Shown here in pieces: positions 25,741 through 33,194 of a stretch of DNA of 64,000 nt (positions are counted from its first letter, which is position 1; each line of letters begins with the position of its first letter). Position numbers and translations under genes: made by a program. Origin of the DNA: a bacterium (lineage in GTDB: Bacteria > Chloroflexota > Anaerolineae > Caldilineales > Caldilineaceae); NCBI GenBank assembly GCA_016124945.1, contig WGMT01000062.1, forward strand, positions 1 to 64,000, written 5' to 3'. Under the pieces are notes generated by a model. The model saw only the letters and a program-made list of their open reading frames with translations, was not told the origin of the DNA and did not search any database.

Positions 25741-25980
25741 GAAAAAATGAGTAAGGAGTCCATGTCATTAAGTTAACCGACCAGCACTCGAATATCAGCG
25801 GAGGGAGCACGCCCTCGTGCGGCTGTTCCGGTGTAGAACCGCACGAGGGCGTGCTCCCTCCGCACTTAACTTAATGACATTGAGTAATGAGTAGGTTGCG
25901 TATGCTTGACCATAACTGCAACCTGCGGCGAAGGGAAGATGCCCGACCTACTCATTGCTTCTTACTCATTACTCATTTTT
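25741..25980. repeat. ATGAGTAA tandem words split by the MITE-like element, with inverted partner
   Basis: Left words 25746-25759 and 25883-25897 (AGTAATGAGTAGG) are mirrored by 25946-25977 (CCTACTCATT...TTACTCATTACTCATT). The stop codon and last two residues of the lamin-tail protein gene (25969-25977) are part of the right arm. Confidence 0.75.
25760..25882. mobile_element. Palindromic MITE-like element, copy 2 (123 bp), flanked by AGT
   Basis: Ends CCATGTCATTAAGTTAA and TTAACTTAATGACATTG match copies 1 and 3. The inner hairpin differs (GGAGGGAGCACGCCCTCGTG / CACGAGGGCGTGCTCCCTCC), yet both arms remain complementary. Flanks AGT (25757-25759) and AGT (25883-25885) lie in a run of ATGAGTAA-type words, again indicating insertion into a tandem repeat with a 3-bp duplication. 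Confidence 0.85.
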
Positions 25981-28900
25981 TCTCTCTTCCAATTCCCACC
26001 CCGCAGCGTGGACGATCTCGCCTTCCACCACCAGCCCAAGGACAGTGGCGACGTTGTTCCCTTCGTTGCTTTCGCTCACCAGGCCGGTGTTGCTTCCCCA
26101 CGAATCGACCACAAGATAGAGATCGGTGACGCCGCCTGCGAACGATCCAGGCCAGATCGAGTAGGCTGTAGACGGCGCGTCTGACGTCAAATCAATCGAC
26201 TGCCCCGCCGCCAGCCCTGTAACCGTCCACGCCAGCCCGAAACAGGGGACCCTGCCACAATTTTCATTCCATTGGGCGGGTGGTCCTTGTGGCGGCTGGG
26301 CCGGGTTAATGTGTAAGTCCACCCAGAACGGCCCGCTGTCTGCCGCGCCCACATTGCGCACCGTCACCAAAATGCGGACAGGTTCCCCCGCGGCAAAGTT
26401 GGTTTTGTTGGGATCGAGCCGGATTTCGCCCACGAGATCGGGCTGTGCCAATCTACGTGCCACAGAAGGCAGATAGAGCAAGGTGCCGGCCTGCCCACCC
26501 GGTGAATCAATGAACCATGTGAACGAGATCGATGCCGTCTCTACGCCGTCGCTGACACTGACGGTGACATTGAACTGCCCCGATGCCGTCGCAAAACCGC
26601 GAATCTCTCCGCTGGCAGGGTCGAGCGAGAGGCCGGGGGGCAGCCCTGCGGCGCTAAATGTCAACACGTCGCCGTCTACGTCCTGTGCGGATAGATTGAG
26701 GGTCACGCTTTCGCCCAGGCTATGAACTTGTGCTGCCACCCCCGCCAGCATCGGCGCGTCGTTGACAGGCCGGATCAGCACTCGAACTTCGGCGCTGCTC
26801 TCGCCGCCCCGTCCGTCGCGTACGGTGTAACGGAAGCGTTCTTCACCGTGAACGTTGGTCCGCGGCGAGTAGAGGATCGTGCCGTCCACCGCGCCGCGTA
26901 GACTGCCCAGCGTCACCGAGCCCAGCGTCACCAGTTGCAGTGCATCGCCGTCTTCGTCGGTGTCGTTGGCGAGCAGATTGAGCTGAATTGGGGTGTCCTC
27001 GTCTGTGATTGCCTCGTCGTCTACTGCCTGCGGCGCACGGTTGAGCGCTGTCGCCATGGGTGTGAACGTGGGTGTGAGCGTGGGTGTGGGTGTTTCGGGG
27101 ACAATGGCAGTGGCTGTTCCTGTGGCCGTTGCTGAAGGCGTCATTGTGGCTGTGCTGCCTGGCATCTCTGTTGCAATGGGCGTTTGGGTTGGTATTGGTG
27201 TCGTGGTGGCTGTTGGTATGTCCGTCGCGGTGGCCGAAGCTGTTGCTTCGGGCGTTTGGGTTGCTGTCGCAGTTGCCGTCGGTGTTGGGGAGGGGGACGG
27301 CGTCGCAGTGGCGGTCGGCGTCGCGGTGACAGGTACACAACCGGCGAAGGGCGACCCGTCGACGCGCAGACCGGGCGAGAAGCGTAGCCCCGCCGCTGTA
27401 GACAGGTGCTTGAACAGCGGTTCGCCGCCTGTCACATCGGGCACGCGCACAAGGGATTGGTTGTCGTTTCCCTCGTTGCTGTAGGTGTACGCTGCCATCA
27501 CAAAGTCGCCACTCTTGAGGATTACCGTGTCGCCGCCATTGTTTAACCCCAGGCTACCGGTTGTGAAAACCAGCGAGTTGCCGAAATCACCGGTGGGCGC
27601 CCCCCCGCCGAAGATGACCACCGCGCACCCCGGCGCGAGGAGCGTCCCCGCGGGGAAGGTGAAGCGAACCTGCACCGCATCGGTCAGCGTCCAGCCGCCC
27701 ACGTCCATGAGGGCACCAGTAGCGTTGACGATTTCGACAAATTCATCGTCGTCGCTGCTGACAGTGCCGTCCCCGTTGGCGTCGCCGAAGTTCGTATCAG
27801 GATCGGCGTGGATCTCATTGATGATCCAGCCGGTGGACGGTGTTGGGGTGAAAGGTGACGTTGGGGTGGCGGTAGTCGTTGGTGTTTCGGTTGGAGTAGC
27901 CGTCACGGTCGGCGTGCTGGTGGTGACAGGGATGGCCGTCGGAGAAGGTGTTCCTGTGGCAATTGGGGACGCTGTTGCGCTCGGTAATGTTGTTACACTC
28001 GCTGCGGGAGTGACGCTTGGCGATGCAGTGGCAGTACTTGTGGATGTGGCTGTTTGGGTCGGTGTGGCAGAATTCGTTGGTGTTGCGGACGGTGTTGCGG
28101 ACGGTGTTTCGGTGGCTGTGGCAGTCGGCGTCGCGGTGACAGGCACACAATCAACAAAGGGCGAACCGTCTGCGCGTAAGCCGGGCGAGAAGCGCAACCC
28201 CGCCGTCGTGGACAGGTGCTTGACCAGCGGTTCGCCGCCGGTGACATCGGGCCAGCGGACAAGGGATTGGTTGTCGCCGCCTTCATTGCCGAAGGTGTAC
28301 GCCGCCATCAGGCTGTCGCCGCTTGTAAGAATTACCGTGTCTCCGCCATTGTTCAACCCCAGGCTGCCGGTTGTGAAAACCAGCGAGTTGCCGAAATCGC
28401 CGCTGGGCGTCCCTCCGCCGAAGACGACGACGGCGCAGCCTGGCGCGAGGATTGTCCCCGTGGGGAAGGTGTAGCGCACCTGCACCGCGTCGGCCAACGT
28501 CCATCCACCCACGTCCACAAGGACGCCGGTGGCGTTGACGATTTCGACGAACTCGTCGTCGTCGCTGCTGATTGTGCCGTCCCCGTTGGCGTCGCCCAAA
28601 CTTCCATCTGGATCGGCGTGGATCTCGTTGATGATCCAACCGCTGGATGATGTTGGGCTAGGCGTATCCGTTGCCGTAGACGTGACGGTTGGGCTGGCGG
28701 TGGTGGTTGACGTGGTGGTTGACGTTGCGGTCGGCGTTGGTGAGAGAGTGGCCGTCGCCGTTGCAGTCTCCGTGGCGACAAGCGTTTCTGTGGTCGTCGC
28801 CGTCGGTGTAACCGTGGCTGAACAGTCAAACGTTTGCTGATCGTTGGGCGTTCCCGGCGATGCAGCAGCAGGACCGGTCCACGCAAAATTCGTATAGCCA

Positions 28901-29418
28901 CAGCCAGCGCCGCTGAGTTGCAGAGAGTGACCGGCTGGGGTGCTGTCCCCTTCAGAGACGCCGATGTCAACGCTTGTCATGCCTTCGGCGGGGCCATTGC
29001 CGGCGGTCAACGTGCCTTCGTAGCTGAGGAACTGCACAACGTTGTCGCTCACATCGACCAGCGCAACACCATCAGCGGGGCCGTTTTGGATGCCGCTGCG
29101 GTTGAACGAAAGAACACCGGCTCCGCCTTGCTGATCGGCAATCGTCCCCGACAGATTGACGGTGGCGTAGGACTGTCCATTTTCGCCGTTGTAGAAAATT
29201 AGCCGCCAGCCGCTGAGATCCGTCCCCGCGCGGCCGGCGACTTCGACGAATTCGCCTGTGTCCGCGCCAGTGTTGTCATAGTGGATCTCATTGATGAAGA
29301 CGGCGGGATCGTCCGCAGCGCGGACGCGTGGATGCCACAGCAACAGGGCAAGGCAAACTAGCAGGGCAAGGACAACCCAACCAACCGACGAGGCCGACCA
29401 GCGTGCGCGATGGTTCAT
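25969..29418 (-). CDS. Secreted multidomain surface protein with three lamin-tail domains, Thr/Pro-rich linkers and a CARDB-like domain
   Basis: 1149 residues from the Met at 29418 (AGGAAG upstream). Signal peptide (~1-35) ending VRAADD; lamin-tail domain 1 (VFINEIHYDNTGADTGEFVE); Thr/Pro/Ala-rich linker (~200-256); lamin-tail 2 and 3 (each with WIINEIHADPD and SSDDDEFVEIVNATG) separated by more TPTATAT-type linkers; a cadherin-like domain (NRAPQAVDDEAITDEDTPIQ); an Ig-like domain (LPPGLSLDPASGEI); a LLYLPSVARRL segment near residue 983; and a C-terminal CARDB-like domain (GEPVRILVTVRNVGAADSGP). Lamin-tail copies 2 and 3 are so alike that they reflect a recent internal duplication. Probably an adhesin or sheath-type protein; no enzymatic domain seen. 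Confidence 0.88.
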   Translation of the reverse strand: MNHRARWSASSVGWVVLALLVCLALLLWHPRVRAADDPAVFINEIHYDNTGADTGEFVEVAGRAGTDLSGWRLIFYNGENGQSYATVNLSGTIADQQGGAGVLSFNRSGIQNGPADGVALVDVSDNVVQFLSYEGTLTAGNGPAEGMTSVDIGVSEGDSTPAGHSLQLSGAGCGYTNFAWTGPAAASPGTPNDQQTFDCSATVTPTATTTETLVATETATATATLSPTPTATSTTTSTTTASPTVTSTATDTPSPTSSSGWIINEIHADPDGSLGDANGDGTISSDDDEFVEIVNATGVLVDVGGWTLADAVQVRYTFPTGTILAPGCAVVVFGGGTPSGDFGNSLVFTTGSLGLNNGGDTVILTSGDSLMAAYTFGNEGGDNQSLVRWPDVTGGEPLVKHLSTTAGLRFSPGLRADGSPFVDCVPVTATPTATATETPSATPSATPTNSATPTQTATSTSTATASPSVTPAASVTTLPSATASPIATGTPSPTAIPVTTSTPTVTATPTETPTTTATPTSPFTPTPSTGWIINEIHADPDTNFGDANGDGTVSSDDDEFVEIVNATGALMDVGGWTLTDAVQVRFTFPAGTLLAPGCAVVIFGGGAPTGDFGNSLVFTTGSLGLNNGGDTVILKSGDFVMAAYTYSNEGNDNQSLVRVPDVTGGEPLFKHLSTAAGLRFSPGLRVDGSPFAGCVPVTATPTATATPSPSPTPTATATATQTPEATASATATDIPTATTTPIPTQTPIATEMPGSTATMTPSATATGTATAIVPETPTPTLTPTFTPMATALNRAPQAVDDEAITDEDTPIQLNLLANDTDEDGDALQLVTLGSVTLGSLRGAVDGTILYSPRTNVHGEERFRYTVRDGRGGESSAEVRVLIRPVNDAPMLAGVAAQVHSLGESVTLNLSAQDVDGDVLTFSAAGLPPGLSLDPASGEIRGFATASGQFNVTVSVSDGVETASISFTWFIDSPGGQAGTLLYLPSVARRLAQPDLVGEIRLDPNKTNFAAGEPVRILVTVRNVGAADSGPFWVDLHINPAQPPQGPPAQWNENCGRVPCFGLAWTVTGLAAGQSIDLTSDAPSTAYSIWPGSFAGGVTDLYLVVDSWGSNTGLVSESNEGNNVATVLGLVVEGEIVHAAGWELEERKNE

Positions 29419-29765
29419 GCGACGACTTCCTGGTGTGAGCGGTGGATAAAATTCGGGGGAAGGGAGCAAATCGACTGCGAGGAAGGGGCAAGCCACTTCT
29501 CAAGTGAAAGCGATTATCGCACAGCTTTGGGGTTGACGCAATCGCTAGAGAAAGAGGCAGAATAGAACGCGGATCGGGCGGATTGGGCAGATCCAGGCGG
29601 ATAAAAGCGCAGAAAATCTGCTCCTTCTGATCTCTGTGTTCCTCCGTATCTCCGTGGTGAAATTAGTTTCGCAATGGAGTCATTGCTGTATAGTTTGACT
29701 TCGCCCCATGGAAACAGGTAATTAGGGTATCATTTTCGGCCATACATCAGCACAAGGAGGAATCG
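29419..29765. repeat. Gap with GAACGCGGATCGGGCGGATT and CTCCGTATCTCCGTGGTGAA repeat words
   Basis: 29560-29602 carries the same GAACGCGGAT family as 2179-2262, here in one orientation. 29612-29663 holds AAATCTGC...TCTCTGTGTTCCTCCGTATC...GGTGAAA, a short tandem word of the type also seen at 8876-8936. The rest (about 29670-29753) should contain the promoter of the Tat-exported protein; no clear boxes were identified. Confidence 0.6.
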
Positions 29766-30968
29766 ATGGATCGACGTACCTTTCTCCATTCTCTCGGTGT
29801 CACCGGTTTGGGCGTGTCAACGGGCTTGGGGGACAGCCCCATACAGTCGCCGGATCAGCCCGTCTACCTGCCGTCGGTGACCGGCGGCGCGGGGAGCATG
29901 TCTTTGCTCGTGGCCGCAGTGGACGCGCCTGAGCCTGTGCGCGCCCAGGCCCACTATCTGTGCGACGGCGTTGACGATCACGTCACCATCAACCAGGCCG
30001 TCGACGATTTGGGATCCACTGGTGGGCAGGTGCAACTCTCTGAAGGGACCTTCACCTGCGCCGGTGCGGTGCGTCTACGTCGCCGTGTGCGGTTGGCCGG
30101 CAAAGGACGCGCCACCGTCCTGCGCGCCGTGGGTACGTGGACGGCCTTCGACGGCAGCGGGATCGGCGCGCTCATCGAACCCCTCGATACTGGCATCGAC
30201 AAGACCAATGTTGTCCATTTGGCGTTGGATGGCAGCCGTTTCCGCGGGGCAGACGTGAAAGGCATCTACTACAACATCACCAGCGAAGACAATTTCGACG
30301 AAGGCCCCGACGCCAGCCACACCTTCGACGATCTCTACATCTTCCAGACGCGGCAGCATGCTTTCCACATCACCGGCGCGCACATGCGCGCCTCAAAGAT
30401 CAGCCGCATCCGCGCCTACAACGTGGGCGAAGAGGGCGTCACCGTGGCGCATGGTTTTCTGTTTGAGTGTCCTGATGCGTTTGTGTCGGAGTGTGAGAGC
30501 GGTAGCAGCAGTGGCAGCGGTTTCTATGTGGACGGGGCCAACAATCATTTCGTCAACTGCAAAAGCTGGTATTCGGACCTGTCGGGCTGGCAGATCCGCA
30601 AGCCACGTGGCCAATACGCCGCCTGTGAGGCCCAGGACAATGAACAGCATGGCTTCTACATCACCACTGGCCCCAATTCGTTGGTGGGTTGCCACGCCGA
30701 TTCCAACAGTTGGAAAGGCAACGCACCTGCCGCCGAGTTTGATGGTTTCCACATCCCTTGGGGCGACCGCATCCAGTTGATCGGCTGTAGCGCCTACGAC
30801 AAAAACGAAGGACAGCGAGGCAACTGGCAACGATACGGCTACTTCCTCGGCGGCAGCGCCGCGCAATGCCAGATCATCGGCGCAGCGGCGGCGAATGTCA
30901 GCGGCGGGGTGGGGGGCAACGGGGCAGGGAACGCGGCAAATCTAATCATGGTGACGGCAAACGATTGA
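29766..30968 (+). CDS. Tat-exported right-handed beta-helix protein (pectate-lyase superfamily-like)
   Basis: 400 residues with a strong ribosome binding site (AAGGAGGAATCGATG). The N-terminus MDRRTFLHSLGVTGLGVSTG is a twin-arginine signal with a short hydrophobic core. It is followed by PVYLPSVTGG, which contains the YLPSV motif seen at the C-termini of other exported proteins here. The body begins with VDDHVTINQAVDDLGSTGGQ and GRATVLRAVGTW, the standard opening of parallel beta-helix polysaccharide-binding or lyase folds. Repeated turns follow (HFVNCKSWYSDLSGWQIRKP, LVGCHADSNSWKGN, LIGCSAYDKNEGQ). No catalytic residues can be assigned, so polysaccharide lyase, epimerase or structural roles all remain possible. 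Confidence 0.85.
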   Translation: MDRRTFLHSLGVTGLGVSTGLGDSPIQSPDQPVYLPSVTGGAGSMSLLVAAVDAPEPVRAQAHYLCDGVDDHVTINQAVDDLGSTGGQVQLSEGTFTCAGAVRLRRRVRLAGKGRATVLRAVGTWTAFDGSGIGALIEPLDTGIDKTNVVHLALDGSRFRGADVKGIYYNITSEDNFDEGPDASHTFDDLYIFQTRQHAFHITGAHMRASKISRIRAYNVGEEGVTVAHGFLFECPDAFVSECESGSSSGSGFYVDGANNHFVNCKSWYSDLSGWQIRKPRGQYAACEAQDNEQHGFYITTGPNSLVGCHADSNSWKGNAPAAEFDGFHIPWGDRIQLIGCSAYDKNEGQRGNWQRYGYFLGGSAAQCQIIGAAAANVSGGVGGNGAGNAANLIMVTAND

Positions 30969-31000
30969 GCGATTAAGCGATTAATCACCTAATCGCCCAA
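30963..31000. repeat. GCGATTAAGCGATTA / TAATCACCTAATCGC inverted words at a 3' end
   Basis: Directly after the TGA of the beta-helix gene, words GATTGAGCGATTAAGCGATT are followed by the inverted AATCACCTAATCGCCC, giving a small hairpin. Similar words recur at 60991-61085. Confidence 0.7.
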
Positions 31001-31017
31001 CTTAACAACTACGTAGT

Positions 31018-31142
31018 CAATGTCATTAAGTTAAGCGCGGAGTGAGCATCCTCAGATGCGGCTCTACAGGTGTAGACTCGCATCTGAGGATGCTCACTCT
31101 GCAGCGTGACGAGTAGCCAAATCCCTTAACTTAATGACATTG
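31018..31142. mobile_element. Palindromic MITE-like element, copy 3 (125 bp)
   Basis: Ends CAATGTCATTAAGTTAAG and CTTAACTTAATGACATTG are identical to copy 1. The inner hairpin is almost the same (GTGAGCATCCTCAGATGCGG / CGCATCTGAGGATGCTCAC). It sits among ACTACGC heptamers (31143-31158 on the right; AACTACG on the left). Flanking triplets are AGT and ACT, so the target duplication is not intact here. It fills the gap between two convergent genes. Confidence 0.85.
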
Positions 31143-31157
31143 ACTACGCACTACGCA

Positions 31158-32285
31158 CTAGTTGCGGTGCGTCGCACAGAGCCGACCATTGTTGTAGGCG
31201 TCCAGGGTCTGGTACAGAGATTCGCCGGCCTTCCAGGCATCGCTCTTGGCCTTGATGCCACTGCCGACAGGCCCGTAAGTGGCCAACCATTGGTCCGCTG
31301 CGGCGATGACCGAAGCGACACAGCTACTGTCGTTGCCGATGAGCACGTTGAGTTTGGCCGAGATCAGGGAGCGGAACATGGTCACACTCTTGTCGCCGTC
31401 CTTAAGGCCCAGGGCGCTCAGCGCGTCGGCCTTGCTGTATGTCACGCCACCGATGACAATCTCGTTCACAGGCCAGGCTTCGGCGTGATTCTTCCAGTAG
31501 CCGGGGGTGCCGGTGCCTGGGCTTTCAATCATGTCACAGGCGTCGCCGACGGTGTCACCGTCCATGTCGGCCTGATCGGCGTTGGGGGTGGAGACGCAGT
31601 TGTCACAGGCGTCGCCCACGCCGTCACCGTCTGTGTCGGCCTGGTCGGCGTTGGGTGTGGAGATACAATTGTCACAGGCGTCGCCCACGCCGTCACCGTC
31701 CATGTCGGCCTGATCGGGGTTGGCGGTGGTGGGGCAATTGTCCACATTGTCGCAAATGCCGTCGCCGTCGGTGTCGGTGCAGGGCGGCTCGGTCTGCTGG
31801 CAGAAGACATCCCAGTCGATCCCTGGGCCGAAGGGGGGCGGCAGGAATTCAATGATGCCATTGACGGCGTTGCGGGCGACCAATTCCAACGCCAGGTCTA
31901 CATGAACTTCCTGTGTATTGTTGGTAGGATCCGTCAACGGCCAGGTGGCGACAGAGGGATAGCTCAACTGAATGACGCCGTCAGTGGCCATGTTCACCGC
32001 CTGATAACCATTGGGAACCGTCTGTCGTCCACCATCAGGCAACACATACTGAACCTCTACAAAGCCTTCGAGTGTAAAGTCGATGTCGGGGTTTGCATAG
32101 GTGTCATTGAGCGCAGTAAGGCCCGAAACGGTAATGACATCGCCAACGGCGGAACAAGAACTGTAGGTGTCAGGTGTGCTGACAGTTACGCCACCCCAGC
32201 CCACGGTGGTGCCGGCAAATGCCTGCGCCGCGGTAACCATCAACAGCAAACATGCAACGAGAACACCATACACTTTTTTACGCAT
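31158..32285 (-). CDS. Exported protein with thrombospondin type-3 calcium-binding repeats
   Basis: 375 residues. Cleavable signal peptide (VYGVLVACLLLMVTAAQAFA), then a ~145-residue beta domain (GTTVGWGGVTVSTPDTYSSC onward). Next come four tandem thrombospondin type-3 repeats of the form DxDGDGxGDxCDNC, each carrying Asp-rich Ca2+-binding loops. The C-terminal ~110 residues open with GTPGYWKNHAEAW, a conserved segment of extracellular proteins of unknown role. No enzyme motif seen. Likely a Ca2+-stiffened surface or matrix protein. The gene converges on the Tat-exported protein. Confidence 0.87.
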   Translation of the reverse strand: MRKKVYGVLVACLLLMVTAAQAFAGTTVGWGGVTVSTPDTYSSCSAVGDVITVSGLTALNDTYANPDIDFTLEGFVEVQYVLPDGGRQTVPNGYQAVNMATDGVIQLSYPSVATWPLTDPTNNTQEVHVDLALELVARNAVNGIIEFLPPPFGPGIDWDVFCQQTEPPCTDTDGDGICDNVDNCPTTANPDQADMDGDGVGDACDNCISTPNADQADTDGDGVGDACDNCVSTPNADQADMDGDTVGDACDMIESPGTGTPGYWKNHAEAWPVNEIVIGGVTYSKADALSALGLKDGDKSVTMFRSLISAKLNVLIGNDSSCVASVIAAADQWLATYGPVGSGIKAKSDAWKAGESLYQTLDAYNNGRLCATHRN

Positions 32286-32569
32286 CGACCTCTGTCTCCT
32301 TGTGGGGTTTCCATTATCTAGTTTGGTAGGCGGTATGCCCTCCTAAGGAATAGTCTATTTGTCCTAGGCGGGAATCGCATAAGGTTAAAATTAGAATTTG
32401 TGGAGAGAGTGTTTGGGCGCGCAGATATGGTTGCGTTTGGGGCGAAAGTCTTGAGGAGACTGGCTGACTACCAGATCAAGGAAAGAGGAAGTGTCGGCGC
32501 CAACGAGAGATGCTGCCCTTGAGCGGCGTGATCAAAGGTGATTGTGAGGTGTCTTTTCAAGGGGTGGTT

Positions 32570-33094
32570 TCAGCATCTCCTGTCCTCAGTCCCTAATCCC
32601 TGATCCCCAGTCCCCTTCCTCAACTCAAACACTGCCAACAATCCAATCCCCGCCATCAACGCCATATCGGCCACATTGAAGATCCCCGTGCGCAGAGGAC
32701 CAATCCCTACGTTCATAAAATCGATGACGCGGCCATCGTTGGTGATGCGGTCGATGAGATTGCCCAGGCCGCCACCCGCGAAAAGGGCCAGCCCCACCAG
32801 CGACATGATGTGCATCTTCAGAGATACCCTGAACATATAAAGAATTAGCCCCCCCAGGATCAGCGCTGCCAGCACCACAAAGATCCAGTATCGGGCCTCA
32901 CTGGATAGCCCCGCGCCTAGGCTCAGGAAAGCACCGGGGTTCTCGGCATATTGCAGCCGCACCATGCCGTTGAGGAAAATGATCGGTTCTGTCCCCGCCA
33001 GCGTGTTCTGCGCCACCGATTTGGTGGCCTGATCACACCCCACACTGACCAGCATGACAAAGAGCAGGATGGCGATACGTTGGAGTTTGCGCAT
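32570..33094 (-). CDS. lspA: Lipoprotein signal peptidase (signal peptidase II)
   Basis: 174 residues from the Met at 33094; the longer frame has no family match. Four membrane helices, the DQATKSVAQ segment, ENPGAFLSLG, then the two catalytic-aspartate motifs GGGLGNLIDRI (Asp115) and RVIDFMNVG (Asp125). It removes the signal peptide of prolipoproteins ahead of the lipid-modified Cys, so it would process the lipoproteins found in this window. The final ~13 residues (RKGTGDQGLGTEDRRC) are translated from the CCCTGATCCCCAGTCCC repeat and look unlike normal LspA tails. Confidence 0.94.
   Translation of the reverse strand: MRKLQRIAILLFVMLVSVGCDQATKSVAQNTLAGTEPIIFLNGMVRLQYAENPGAFLSLGAGLSSEARYWIFVVLAALILGGLILYMFRVSLKMHIMSLVGLALFAGGGLGNLIDRITNDGRVIDFMNVGIGPLRTGIFNVADMALMAGIGLLAVFELRKGTGDQGLGTEDRRC
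32581..32620. repeat. CAGTCCCTAATCCCTGATCC tandem words encoding the LspA tail
   Basis: Five heptamer-like words of the CCCTAGT/CCCCAGT family lie inside the 3' end of lspA and extend its reading frame by about a dozen residues. Confidence 0.75.
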
Positions 33095-33119
33095 AGGAGT
33101 GTGTCTTTCTGGATGGTGG

Positions 33120-33194
33120 ATTACGAATGGCGAATTGTGAGTTGCGAATGGCGAATGTGATACGTTATTGGTTGCTAATCCGCAATTCGCTACA
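33120..33194. repeat. Inverted GGATTACGAATGGCGAATTG / CGCAATTCGC words
   Basis: Words GCGAATTGTGAGTTGCGAAT (33130-33149) are mirrored by AATCCGCAATTCGC (33177-33190), which begins right after the regulator's stop codon. The same GCGAGTTGCGA word is found at 36041-36080 and 57179-57207. Confidence 0.7.

Noticed and set aside
31134..32321. 395-codon plus-strand open frame with Gly/Val-rich repeats
   Set aside because: It mirrors the thrombospondin type-3 repeats of the minus-strand gene, whose signal peptide and Ca2+-binding loops are unmistakable.
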